From: Paraburkholderia sp. PGU19
GTDB lineage: Bacteria > Pseudomonadota > Gammaproteobacteria > Burkholderiales > Burkholderiaceae
Assembly (NCBI RefSeq): GCF_013426915.1
Contig: NZ_AP023182.1
Span: 1,302,001-1,366,000 of the forward strand
Direction of reading: 5' to 3'
Length of the DNA: 64,000 bases
Shown here: positions 27,011-37,125 of the stretch, one piece after another
Numbering within the stretch: the stretch's first letter is position 1
Layout: the number at the start of each line of letters is the position of its first letter
Position numbers and translations under genes: made by a program
Notes under the pieces: generated by a model
Databases searched by the model: none
Told to the model about the DNA's origin: nothing
Seen by the model: only the letters and a program-made list of their open reading frames with translations

Positions 27011-29016
27011 CGTCTTACCAGAATCAGCAGGCCGATGAGTACCAGAAAGCTGTACATCAGATAGACAGCAATGCGGCCCGCCTGGAGCAGGCCGGCCAGC
27101 GCCGCGATAAGCCTGACAGCGCGTTCGATGGGTTCGTAAATCATCGTCCACGTGCGGTCCATTACGGCGACGCGATACGTGGGACGCGCATCGAAGGGTG
27201 ACGGAAGCTGCCGTTCGATCATGAACACCGGCGCGAAGATTTCGCGGATCGGCTGGCCGAACCCTTCGGCCGTATCCTGCATGCGTGCATTCACGAACGG
27301 ATGGCCGCACGCCCAGGGAATCGCGCGACGCAGCCGCCCATGATAGAACCGACGCACCAGTATCCAGGCTAGCGCGCAGCAGCCGACGAAGAACAGCAGA
27401 AAGACCAAGGGCATGTAACTCGCTCGCCCAATATTCGTGGGCGCCAGCAGCAACCAGCCATTCCGGGCGACCGCCGGCCCGATGCCCGCGCCGATCAGCG
27501 CCTGCGTCACGCGATCGAGAACGGCCACGAACTGCACCGGCAGCAAGCCGAGCAGCACGCACATCGCCGCGAGCCAGACGAAACCGACACGCTCCCATGG
27601 GCTTGCGTCCCGCGCGTTGCCCAGCTTTGGCTCGCGTGGCTGCCCGAGAAAGATGATCCCGAAGAACTTCACCATCGTGTAGCCGGCGAGCGCGGCAACC
27701 AGTGCGATGAGGGCCGCGACCAGCGGAATTATCATGTTCAGGAATGAGTTCGGCAGGTCGGGCGTGAACAGGAAACTCTGCAACAGGAGCCATTCGGACA
27801 CGAACCCGCTCAAGGGCGGCAGACCGGCACTCGAAAGCGCCCCCAGCAACGCCACCCACGCGGTCCACGGCATGAATCGGATCAGGCCGCCAAGGCGTCC
27901 GAGATTGCGCTCACCCGTTGCGTGCAGGACGGAACCCGTCGATATGAACAGCAGGCTCTTGAACGCGGCATGGCTTGCGATCTGGTAGAGCAATGCGGTT
28001 AGCGACAACCCGGCGAGCGCCGGCATGTCGAACGCCCGGAACAGGACCGCGAGTCCCATGCTGACGAACATCAGACCGATATTGTCGATCGACGAGTACG
28101 CGAGCAGCCTTTTCATGTCGGTCTGGATCGCACTGAATACAACGCCGAACAGCGCGGTGAAAAGGCCGAGCGCCAGCATCACGACACCCCACCACGCGAT
28201 CTGCAAGTGCAGCAGGTCGAAGACCGTTCGCAGCATGCCGTAAAGCCCTGCCTTCAGGACAAAGCCACTCATCAGTGCTGACACGGGCGAGGGCGCTGCC
28301 GGATGCGCCTCGGGCAACCAGACGTGCAATGGGAAGATGCCCGCTTTCGCACCGAAGCCGAGCAGCGCCAGCGCGAACGCGATGGATGCCCAGAACATGC
28401 CCAGATGCTGTTGCCGCATGCCGGCAAACGTATAGTCGCCGGTACCCGCCTGCAGCAAGCCGAAACACAGCAGCAGCGCAAGCGCGCCCACGTGCGAAAT
28501 CAGGAAGTACAGGTAGCCGGCCCGGCGGATCTCGGCAATACGGTGGTTGCTCATGACGAGGAACGTTGCCGCAAGCGTCATCGTTTCCCACGCGACCATG
28601 AAGCAGTAGGCGTCGTTCGCCACAAGGACGAGTGCGAGGCCCGCGAGGCACACGTGGTACTCGAAACAGAGCAACCCGGGGGGCGTGCCTTCGCCCTTGC
28701 GGAAATAGCCGGCGGAAAAGGCACTGACGCCTGCGCTAACCATCCCGAGCACCGCCAGGAAGTACGCCGACAGTCCATCGAGCCTGACGTGAAACGGCAG
28801 ACCCGGCAGCCCCAGCGGCAGGATCGCCTCCTGAGGGGCGGAAAACGCGCCTGCAATGCCCAGCGCGCAGAGCAGCACCCCGAACAATGCGCCTGCCGGG
28901 AACAGCCCGTGTGCGACGACTCGCGTGCGATGCAGACTGGTGAGCCCCAGCACCCCGACGAGGAGCCAACCTGCGATCACAGCAAGCACGAACGGAAGGA
29001 TGGTGAGAGAGGCCAT
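27007..29016 (-). CDS. hyfB: Proton-pumping antiporter-like subunit HyfB (NuoL-related)
   Basis: A 669-aa multi-spanning subunit of the NuoL/HyfB family. The family motifs include FMVAWETMTLAATFLV with the key Glu, GFGAKAGIFPLHVWLPEAHPAAPSPVSALM and RLLAYSSIDNIGLM. It is the first gene of the six-gene operon hyfBCEFGI; on the minus strand AAAGGGCGACG lies upstream. A 19-bp palindrome sits 239 bp before its start. HyfA, HyfD, HyfH and HyfJ homologues are missing, so the electron input is unknown. The same six-subunit set occurs beside Rv0081 in Mycobacterium tuberculosis. Confidence 0.88.
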   Translation of the reverse strand: MASLTILPFVLAVIAGWLLVGVLGLTSLHRTRVVAHGLFPAGALFGVLLCALGIAGAFSAPQEAILPLGLPGLPFHVRLDGLSAYFLAVLGMVSAGVSAFSAGYFRKGEGTPPGLLCFEYHVCLAGLALVLVANDAYCFMVAWETMTLAATFLVMSNHRIAEIRRAGYLYFLISHVGALALLLCFGLLQAGTGDYTFAGMRQQHLGMFWASIAFALALLGFGAKAGIFPLHVWLPEAHPAAPSPVSALMSGFVLKAGLYGMLRTVFDLLHLQIAWWGVVMLALGLFTALFGVVFSAIQTDMKRLLAYSSIDNIGLMFVSMGLAVLFRAFDMPALAGLSLTALLYQIASHAAFKSLLFISTGSVLHATGERNLGRLGGLIRFMPWTAWVALLGALSSAGLPPLSGFVSEWLLLQSFLFTPDLPNSFLNMIIPLVAALIALVAALAGYTMVKFFGIIFLGQPREPKLGNARDASPWERVGFVWLAAMCVLLGLLPVQFVAVLDRVTQALIGAGIGPAVARNGWLLLAPTNIGRASYMPLVFLLFFVGCCALAWILVRRFYHGRLRRAIPWACGHPFVNARMQDTAEGFGQPIREIFAPVFMIERQLPSPFDARPTYRVAVMDRTWTMIYEPIERAVRLIAALAGLLQAGRIAVYLMYSFLVLIGLLILVRR

Positions 29017-29254
29017 CGTGCGTCGCCCTTTGCTGTATGCCTATTCGCGGCCCGCGGCCGCACCGGATGCGAGGCGATCAACGACTTGCGTCGCACGCCC
29101 TTCAGGACAGGTGACGCCCGAGCGCCTGCCTGTCTGACCGCCCGGTTGACGAAGCTGTCCGTCTGCCGCAAATCCGCGCCGCATGGGATGTCTCCTCTCG
29201 AGGCCGGAACCTGCAAGCACAGGACCGGCGTCAGGAACATACAGTTATCAGATT

Positions 29255-29273
29255 ATGATAATGTCGTTATCAT
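29255..29273. promoter_or_regulatory. 19-bp palindrome, candidate operator 1
   Basis: ATGATAATGTCGTTATCAT, a palindrome with one mismatch. It is 18/19 identical to the site at 30334-30352. It lies between divergent hyfB (minus) and DUF1275 (plus), embedded in further TATCA half-sites. Confidence 0.6.
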
Positions 29274-29463
29274 CCTATCAGCTTTGCCCGCAGGATTCCA
29301 TGCGGCAGCGATGACACCGTCGCTTCGCGGCGGCGCCGTGTTTTCACGCCGGCACAATGGCAATCCGTCTTTCAGACCCGAGACCAGCGCGAAATTCCGA
29401 CGCGGTGGAACTCACGCCCACACTAGGCCGCATACATCGTGTGACCGCAGGAGTCTTTCTCGC

Positions 29464-30234
29464 ATGCCCGCGCACTTCTTTCGAACATTGACCGGAAAGG
29501 ACCGGAGTACCGAGGCGAACAGGCGCCTCGGGTTTTCCCTTGCGTTTGTCGCAGGCGCGGCGAACGCGGGTGGATATCTGGCCGTGAAGCAGTACACATC
29601 GCACATGAGCGGCATTGTTTCCGCGATCGCGGACGAGGCGGTGCTTGGCGATGTCGCGCTGGTGCTCGCCGGTATCGGTTCGCTGATTTCGTTTCTGCTG
29701 GGCGCCGCCTGCTCGGCGGTGCTCGTCAATTGGGGGCGCCGTCAGCGCCTGAACAGTCAATATGCTTCCCCACTGATGCTCGAAGCCGCCCTGCTTCTGT
29801 GCTTCGGGCTGGTCGGCAGTCATCTGGCTCTGCGGGACACCTTGTTCGTGCCGGCAACCGTCGTGCTGCTCTGCTTCATCATGGGGCTGCAGAACGCCAT
29901 GATCACCAAGCTGTCAGGCGCGGAAATCCGCACCACGCACATGACGGGCATCGTCACCGACATCGGCATCGAACTCGGCAAACTCTTTTACTGGAACGCT
30001 TCGAAAGACGATATGGCGTCGAAGCCCGTTCTCGCCAACCGGGAGCGACTCAAGGTGCACTCGGGCATGCTCGCGAGTTTCTTTGCAGGCGGCGTGACAG
30101 GCGCCCTCGGTTTCAAGCACGTCGGCTACGCGTCGACTATTCCGCTCGCGGGCGTGCTGACGGCGCTGGCGATCATTCCATTGCTTGACGATCTGCGGGA
30201 GCGCCCGTGGCGGCCCGCGCGCAAGCCGCAATGA
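29464..30234 (+). CDS. DUF1275 (YoaK-type) membrane protein
   Basis: A 256-aa inner-membrane protein with about six helices. It matches DUF1275: RRLGFSLAFVAGAANAGGYL at the start, LGAACSAVLVNWGRR, then MGLQNAMITKLSGAEIRTTHMTG. The family is found in many bacteria, function not established. Start ATG 29464 with AGGAG 10 bp upstream; the open frame upstream has no such site. Divergent from hyfB and flanked by two copies of a 19-bp palindrome, suggesting shared control. Confidence 0.82.
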   Translation: MPAHFFRTLTGKDRSTEANRRLGFSLAFVAGAANAGGYLAVKQYTSHMSGIVSAIADEAVLGDVALVLAGIGSLISFLLGAACSAVLVNWGRRQRLNSQYASPLMLEAALLLCFGLVGSHLALRDTLFVPATVVLLCFIMGLQNAMITKLSGAEIRTTHMTGIVTDIGIELGKLFYWNASKDDMASKPVLANRERLKVHSGMLASFFAGGVTGALGFKHVGYASTIPLAGVLTALAIIPLLDDLRERPWRPARKPQ

Positions 30235-30333
30235 TCCCGGTGACGAGCCGACACGATCGCGCCTCATGCTCCCTGCCGGGCCGGCACGGAACGCGGAGCC
30301 GCGTCATCTGTGCCGGTCAAACGCACACATGAT

Positions 30334-30352
30334 ATGATAATGTCATTATCAT
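30334..30352. promoter_or_regulatory. 19-bp palindrome, candidate operator 2
   Basis: ATGATAATGTCATTATCAT is a perfect palindrome (9-bp arms around a central T). It lies 118 bp before the next gene. It contains GATAAT/ATTATC arms like a Fur box but with a 3-bp gap instead of 1, so another repressor is more likely. Confidence 0.65.
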
Positions 30353-30469
30353 TTGAGTTGCATTGCAGTCTGGCGGGGTGTGCTGACAGGAGGCTGGATT
30401 GGGAAAGCCTTGAAGCGGTGCGCTGCACAGACGTGCGAAGCGTGTCCGAAAGACCGGCAAGGAAAGAAC

Positions 30470-30916
30470 GTGATTGACCCTGGTGCTGCTCTGCTGTCGT
30501 ACGACCACGCATGCCGACTCGTTCGGGATATGAAGGGCGATCACGGCCTGGTCGTGGTCGGCGTGGGCACGGCCGGGGAACGCGGGTTTCAGATGCTCCA
30601 TCGGTTTGCGGAGATATCCGACAGTCTCGAAGCTCATGGAATCAACATCGTTTTTGTCTATCCGAAGGCATCGGCGCGCCACGTGTTCGACGCTATCTCC
30701 ATCCGTGGCGCCCGGTATCGCGGAAAGACGTGCCTCTTTCTCGACGGCGATGGCCGGCTTTTTCGCAAACCACTACCACCTAGAGCCGTCCGCGCGGTCT
30801 ATCTCGACGCCAGCCTGCGGCCGGTGGAAACCACCAGCGTGATGCTGGACAGCGAGACATGGGACGAAGAGTTGCGCAGCTTTCTTGCGGACATTGTCGG
30901 ACAGCGTCTGCACTAG
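30470..30916 (+). CDS. Hypothetical protein, possible thioredoxin-like fold
   Basis: A 148-aa protein starting at GTG 30470 with GGAAAG upstream. The pattern GLVVVGVGTAGERGFQML, INIVFVYPKASA, KTCLFLDGDGRLF, then AVYLDASLRPV suggests alternating strands and helices, perhaps a thioredoxin- or peroxiredoxin-like fold without an obvious CxxC. I do not recognise a family. First gene after the perfect palindrome at 30334 and probably the head of an operon with the HPr-like and spermidine-synthase-like genes. Confidence 0.55.
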   Translation: MIDPGAALLSYDHACRLVRDMKGDHGLVVVGVGTAGERGFQMLHRFAEISDSLEAHGINIVFVYPKASARHVFDAISIRGARYRGKTCLFLDGDGRLFRKPLPPRAVRAVYLDASLRPVETTSVMLDSETWDEELRSFLADIVGQRLH

Positions 30917-30968
30917 GTCGAATACGGATCGACCTTGTTGAACCGGCGCGAAGGAACGGAGAGATGCA

Positions 30969-31286
30969 GTGGTAGATGCTTTGATTCGGGTGACGGCCCG
31001 ATGGGGAGTCGATGAGACCGTAGCTGCGGAATTCGCTGCAACAGCGGCCACGTTTGCGAGCGATGTTATCTGCACGGCAAATGGCCGCCATGTGAATGGC
31101 AAAGATGCCATGTCGGTCATGTCGCTGCGGGCCCGGCGGGACACGCCCGTTCGCATTCTTGTGGCAGGTCCTGACGAGCGGGATGCACTGCACGCCCTTT
31201 CGGCCATACTCAGTGCGTCAAAGTGCGGGGCGTTGCAATACATGCAGCCGCGCCCGCGATGCACACCTGCCATTGCCGAACGATGA
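30969..31286 (+). CDS. HPr-like protein lacking the phosphorylation histidine
   Basis: A 105-aa protein. Residues 20-80 resemble the second half of HPr: FASDVICTANGRHVNGKDAMSVMSL, then VRILVAGPDERDALHALSAIL. In true HPr the segment GLHARPA carries the phosphorylated His15; here the matching region reads ARWGVDETVAAEFAA, with no His. So it has the HPr fold but probably not its phosphotransfer chemistry. Start is GTG 30969 (GGAGAG upstream). The stop overlaps the start of the next gene as ATGA, so the two are translationally coupled. Confidence 0.65.
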   Translation: MVDALIRVTARWGVDETVAAEFAATAATFASDVICTANGRHVNGKDAMSVMSLRARRDTPVRILVAGPDERDALHALSAILSASKCGALQYMQPRPRCTPAIAER

Positions 31287-32074
31287 CCCGGAGCGGCTGG
31301 CCCAGCCGGAATCCAGGACACGAGCGACCTGTCGTTGTACGTGCGGGCGGTTTCGTCGCGCTGCAGTTCGATGAAACCGGCGTGCAGAGTTGCATGCTTG
31401 CGCATGAGCCCTACGCGCTTGCGTTGGGATATACGCGAACCATGATGGGCTTTTTGTTGTTCCAGCCGAATCCGCGCCGCATTTCGATCGTCGGCCTGGG
31501 CGGGGGCTCACTGGCGAAGTATTGCTATCGCTATGTGCCGGACGCCGTCATCACCGCTGTCGAAATCAATCCCGACGTGCTCGCGCTTCGTTCGCTATTC
31601 CAGATACCGGCCGACGACGAGCGGTTCGCGGTGATATGTGCGGATGGCGCCCACTATGTCGATTCGTCTGACCATCGCCCCGACGTGCTGCTTGTCGATG
31701 GATTCAACGCCGAGGGTGTGCCGCCGCAACTGTGCAGCACAGCGTTCTATACGGCCTGCCGGCGACAGTTGCCGGATAACGGATTGCTGGTAGCCAATCT
31801 GATCAGCAGCGATTCCGGGTTCCGCCGCTGCGTCTGCTCAATCAGGGCCGTCTTCGACGATGCAGTCGTCGTGGTGCCGGCGGAGGACAGTCCCGAGAAT
31901 GTCATCGTCTTTGCGTGGAAGGCGCCGGCCGCATCCCTCCCCCTGGACGAGTCGCTTGCACGAGCGCGCGTCCTCGAAACCATGCACCCGTTGAATCTAC
32001 GCGAAACGGCGATAAGGATCGAATACGGCAAAAGGATTGACTGGGAAGAACGCACGGCCTGCCCAAGAACCTGA
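31283..32074 (+). CDS. Spermidine synthase-like methyltransferase-fold protein
   Basis: A 263-aa protein with the nucleotide-binding motif ISIVGLGGGSLAKYCYRYVP, the acidic loop AVEINPDVLAL, ICADGAHYVD, and DVLLVDGFN (catalytic-like Asp). This is the core of spermidine-synthase-like proteins that use S-adenosyl compounds. Start ATG 31283 overlaps the stop of the HPr-like gene; an earlier ATG in frame would overlap that gene by 64 bp. The substrate is unknown; many such short proteins are not true polyamine enzymes. Confidence 0.75.
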   Translation: MTRSGWPSRNPGHERPVVVRAGGFVALQFDETGVQSCMLAHEPYALALGYTRTMMGFLLFQPNPRRISIVGLGGGSLAKYCYRYVPDAVITAVEINPDVLALRSLFQIPADDERFAVICADGAHYVDSSDHRPDVLLVDGFNAEGVPPQLCSTAFYTACRRQLPDNGLLVANLISSDSGFRRCVCSIRAVFDDAVVVVPAEDSPENVIVFAWKAPAASLPLDESLARARVLETMHPLNLRETAIRIEYGKRIDWEERTACPRT

Positions 32075-32150
32075 CCAGACACGCTCCCCTGCGGGATCGA
32101 GTTCACCCCGCTTCTCCCATCGCGAACCACGCCATTACAAGGACTGAGAC

Positions 32151-32378
32151 ATGACCGAGCCTACTGACTTTCAGCCAGTCACATTAAGCCATGCAGCGAT
32201 CTGGGCGCTCGAGCGCCTTTCGCAACCACGCTACGGGCGCGACACGCCAGCCCTGAGCTGGTCCGTCACTCACGAACTGATTCGTGCCGGGTTTGTTGCC
32301 GTCTCCGAAAACGGTCGGGGGGCCACGACGCTCACCCAGGCGGGACGCAGTTTTCTGCTTGGCCGGACGCAAATCTGA
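32151..32378 (+). CDS. Small hypothetical protein (75 aa)
   Basis: A compact protein: LSHAAIWALERLSQPRY, then VTHELIRAGFVAVSENGRGATTLTQAGRSFL. The helix-helix-strand-TLTQAGR pattern looks like a winged-helix end, common in small DNA-binding proteins. AAGGACTGAGAC precedes the ATG. Position 76 bp after the spermidine-synthase-like gene on the same strand. Unnamed family. Confidence 0.55.
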   Translation: MTEPTDFQPVTLSHAAIWALERLSQPRYGRDTPALSWSVTHELIRAGFVAVSENGRGATTLTQAGRSFLLGRTQI

Positions 32379-32524
32379 CGCTCTTGTTGCTGCTGGCGGC
32401 CGCCAGGACTGCCACCTGGACGCACGCGCCCGCCTGTCGATTGAGCCCCGTGACATCAATTACTGTAGCGAAAGCGAACAATCCATTATAATTTGATTAA
32501 CATGTTCCAACCTTCGCTGCCACC

Positions 32525-32713
32525 ATGGAATCGAAAAGCGCCCGACTGACAGTCCTGATTGACCCCGTAAAAAAAGAAGCGTTCGAGAAACTCTGCGCCG
32601 CACAGGACCTGACACCGTCTCAGGTTGTGCGGCAGCTTATCAGAGACTACCTCGAGCAGCACGGCGTGACCTGGAAAACGCGGAGCACCATCGGCTCACG
32701 TACGCGGCGATGA
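32525..32713 (+). CDS. Ribbon-helix-helix (CopG-like) protein
   Basis: A 62-aa protein with the ribbon-helix-helix layout: strand RLTVLIDPVKKEAFEKLCAA, then PSQVVRQLIRDYLEQHG. Such proteins bind DNA as dimers through the N-terminal strand, often as autorepressors or antitoxins. No toxin gene follows. The 146-bp AT-rich region in front (with CATTATAATTTGATTAACATG) probably holds its promoter. Confidence 0.7.
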   Translation: MESKSARLTVLIDPVKKEAFEKLCAAQDLTPSQVVRQLIRDYLEQHGVTWKTRSTIGSRTRR

Positions 32714-32715
32714 CA

Positions 32716-33150
32716 GTTCTTAGGCACGACGCGTAACGAAGCCCAGGATCACCCTGCACGCCCTGACGTCTTCCACCATCCGTGTTGCCCACAGCGAACT
32801 GGTAACCAGCCTGTGCGTAGATACTGAAATTCGGCGAAAGCAACGCGTGACTCCGCCGGCAAGTCCCATCCGGGTTGCTTCTTCGCGCACAGGAGTCTGG
32901 TCGCTCCCAAACTGCGTGTTCGGCGGCCGCCCAATCGTGCCATAGATTGACGCGGCCATAGGGCTGCCATACCCGGTCGCTGACGGTTTCGATGGTCCAT
33001 TGCCGCACAATCCAATCCGTCCCGTCGTCCTCGAAGCCGCCCCGAGATTGACCTGCCCGAGTCCATCGCTTTTCGCGTCGAAGCTTGTATGGCGTCAGAT
33101 TACCTGCAGTTGAGGTTTCCAGCATGAAGCGCGGACCGAACGGCAATGGC
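32716..33150 (-). pseudogene. Autotransporter beta-barrel remnant
   Basis: Minus-strand fragments of the C-terminal barrel of an autotransporter-type outer-membrane protein, split over two frames: WQPYGRVNLWHDWAAAEHAVW in one, FGSDQTPVREEATRMGLAGG in another, then back to LSPNFSIYAQAGYQFAVGN and DGVQGD-like repeats. Two frameshifts and no passenger domain, so a degraded relic. Also lacks a terminal aromatic residue. Confidence 0.7.
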
Positions 33151-33428
33151 ACGGCAGGACGGACTGTTTTTGTCCGCCGTGTGAGTTTCTCGCCTTGAGG
33201 CGTTCAAGCCGCGATTTCTGTCATTCCCATAAGCGGAAGCGTACATAGTTTCCTGTCCTTTTCTTATACGCTGTGGGCTCAAACGCATGTTCGTTGGAGC
33301 GATTACTACTGCACAAAGGCCCTTGGGGCAATCGAACGCATACCTTCCGACGGGCTTGATGTACTCAAAGAATTCTACTCGTTGCATCACCAATGTTTAG
33401 CGACCAATAGAGACTGGAGGAAAGGACG

Positions 33429-33746
33429 ATGGAAAGCTTACCCTATCCAATTCCGTACCAAGTTTTTGGCGTCTCTCGACCATCGGATTCCAGTCTGTTT
33501 ATTGACTATGTCGCGGGGAGCATAGAGCAACGACGCGCGAACATCATAAGTCTCATTTTGCACGGCACAGACGCGGCGTTGAAGGGATGGTGCGCGTTCG
33601 GACATCTTTCAGATTGCGACGTTTTTGAGATCGAGTGTCTTCCAGATCAGGCGTCTGCAGAAGAAGCCGTGCGATTTTGGCGAGCATATTTCGCATCTTT
33701 GGGCGAGGAAATCGTTTCGGCGAAGCACATGTTTGACGACGCTTAA
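33429..33746 (+). CDS. Hypothetical protein (105 aa)
   Basis: An apparently intact small gene with GGAGGAAAGGACG just before the ATG. It contains SLFIDYVAGSIEQRRANIIS, GWCAFGHLSDCDVFEIECL and EEAVRFWRAYFASLGEEI; no transmembrane helix or signal peptide. I do not recognise a family. Lower GC than its neighbours suggests separate acquisition. Flanked on both sides by pseudogene remnants. Confidence 0.5.
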   Translation: MESLPYPIPYQVFGVSRPSDSSLFIDYVAGSIEQRRANIISLILHGTDAALKGWCAFGHLSDCDVFEIECLPDQASAEEAVRFWRAYFASLGEEIVSAKHMFDDA

Positions 33747-33769
33747 CTTATTTGAACTCTGATTCTTGT

Positions 33770-34095
33770 GACATTGGTCCGTTCGCGTCGCCCGGATATC
33801 TCGCGTTGACAGGCACGCCTTCGCATCCCCGGGGACTCGAAAACTCGCATCACCGCATCATCGGATTCTCATGGGGACGCGCGGGCAATCTCTATCCGCT
33901 CGTCATGCATCGCCGTGGCGAGACGGTAAAGGTGCAAAGCCGTTACGCGCTCGCCGTGGATGATGGCAATGCCTACCTCGCGGCCGGATTGGCCGGCCTC
34001 GGCATCCCGTGGCTGCCGCGCGATATGTCAGAAGCTCATCTGAGAATGGGCGAACTCGTCGCGCTGTTCGAGGACTGGCAGCTCGCGTCATTGCA
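33770..34095 (+). pseudogene. LysR-type regulator remnant (effector domain)
   Basis: Plus-strand frame with the C-terminal half of a LysR substrate-binding domain: FASPGYLALTGTPSHPRGLE, then RYALAVDDGNAYLAAGLAGLGI, then LPRDMSEAHLRMGELVALFEDW. The N-terminal HTH and first subdomain are missing, and the reading frame then runs into unrelated sequence. Confidence 0.75.
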
Positions 34096-34629
34096 AATCG
34101 CGAGTATTGAAGGACGGCGGACGGATGCTAATCCCCCTTCCAATCATCCGGAACGCGACGGCGACAATGGCCGGTTTCAACGCCAATGGACGCCCCATCA
34201 CAGGTTTTCTTTCTCAGGCTCTGTCATGGAAGAGGCGTTGCCATCACCTTCGCCACGGTCGCCAGTGGTCCTTAAGCCCGTCAAGCCGGTTCGAAGCCGA
34301 ACTTGAGGATATGTCGAAGACGTCTACTCGTTTCATTCGCATCGTGTTGCTGCCATCCCTTGGCATCACACGCCCTTGCTTCGGAAGTGATCAACACGCT
34401 TACTCCCAGCATTCGGTGGGGCGTTCATGGCACCTGGAATGGCGTTTATAAAGACTCTGTCCGGACTGTCTTTCCCGCGAATGGAATGACCTGGATCAAC
34501 GATGCGGACCGGCTGTTTATAACCTTGGATCTTGCGCGCTGGAATTGCTCGAACTCGCCCGGCTTAAGCCGGCGAACGGCCGTACGTCGACCATCCCATG
34601 CTCTGCAATCTCCAGAAGATGCACAGGAA
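34096..34629. other. Stretch without recognised gene
   Basis: About 530 bp after the LysR remnant. One frame encodes VINTLTPSIRWGVHGTWNGV and similar, which may be another relic, but no family could be recognised. Confidence 0.3.
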
Positions 34630-36263
<1,634 letters not shown>

Positions 36264-36338
36264 TGTTCCCTCCGCTACCAACAACGCTGTCATAGCCTGT
36301 CGTTGACTCAGAGGCTACTCGCGGACCTGCGGGCTCGC

Positions 36339-36352
36339 TTGATGTGCATCAA
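36339..36352. promoter_or_regulatory. FNR/ANR-type box 1 (mscS)
   Basis: TTGATGTGCATCAA, perfect TTGAT-N4-ATCAA. A TAGCCT at 36312-36317 on the minus strand sits at near class II distance toward mscS. Confidence 0.8.
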
Positions 36353-36908
36353 CGGTTTTGTCCCTCGATCCCGCCCGAGACACCCGGTTCGACCGGGTCT
36401 GATTCATCCCGCGAATCTCCTTGCGCGTTCGCCGCTTCAATCGGCTCCTGCAGTGAAACTCCCGCGCGCGAAATTTGAATCGCCGTTGCCTCGACGAAGT
36501 GGACCCTTACACTGACACCAATGTTGAGCCTGTTCAAAAGACCTTCGGATGACGTTTCCAGCGTTACCGTTCTGGTGGGACCGCGCAAGGTCAGCTGAGG
36601 CTTTTCGTGGATGATCCGTTCATCGATCGCCACCGCCTGGACTCTGAGCACAGCGACGATCCTAGCGACTGGGCGGTGCTGAATCCACTGTCTACCCGTT
36701 CACGAATTCCATTCGACGAACTCTATCCCGCGCGAATCAGAAGCACACGGCGGTATGTAATGGAGACTTCATCACCTGGTTTTAGCGTGCTTACCTCCCC
36801 TACAGACCGATCCACTTGCACGTCGACCGGCTCGCCGCTCTCCCGAAGAAGAGAGAAGCTATTTCGCTCTGCATCAATCCCGAAGACGATGGCCTTCGTC
36901 CGGACCAC
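36349..36908 (-). pseudogene. Periplasmic two-repeat protein remnant
   Basis: Two minus-strand fragments in different frames carry the same kind of repeat: VVRTKAIVFGIDAERNSFSL with LKPGDEVSITYRRVLLI (36723-36908), and VQAVAIDERIIHEKPQLTL with LNIGVSVRVHFVEATAI (36460-36651). This is the pattern of small exported proteins whose repeats read 'A-x-V-x-x-ID-x-x-x-R-x-x-TL ... GD-x-V-x-V-x-Y-x-EAL'. Stops and a frame change between them show the gene is broken. Function of the family unknown. Confidence 0.55.
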
Positions 36909-37125
36909 ACTGGCCCCCTGAAAATTGCCTTGATTGTGCCGGGTCGGTTGGCGCCCGCTCTTGTCCTTAGGCGTCGAACGCTGCTCCGATCCCCATCGAT
37001 AGTGCTGCTATGCCGATGAAGCTTCTAGCCAGCCATTGGATGCTCATGGAAAATTCTCCCAATACGTAGATCAGAGCAGAGCTCATGCGAACCGCCGACA
37101 TCATGCTGTCCGTTTGCCTGCCGAT

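Noticed and set aside
28303..30234. 643-codon open frame on the plus strand crossing hyfB and DUF1275
   Set aside because: Its first 380 codons are antisense to hyfB, rich in Arg/Gln/His as expected for a shadow of GC-rich coding DNA. Only the part from 29464 has family character and a ribosome-binding site.
30334..30352. Fur box reading of the 19-bp palindrome
   Set aside because: Arms match GATAAT/ATTATC but the spacing is 3 bp rather than the 1 bp of the 7-1-7 Fur motif, and the neighbouring genes are not iron-uptake genes.
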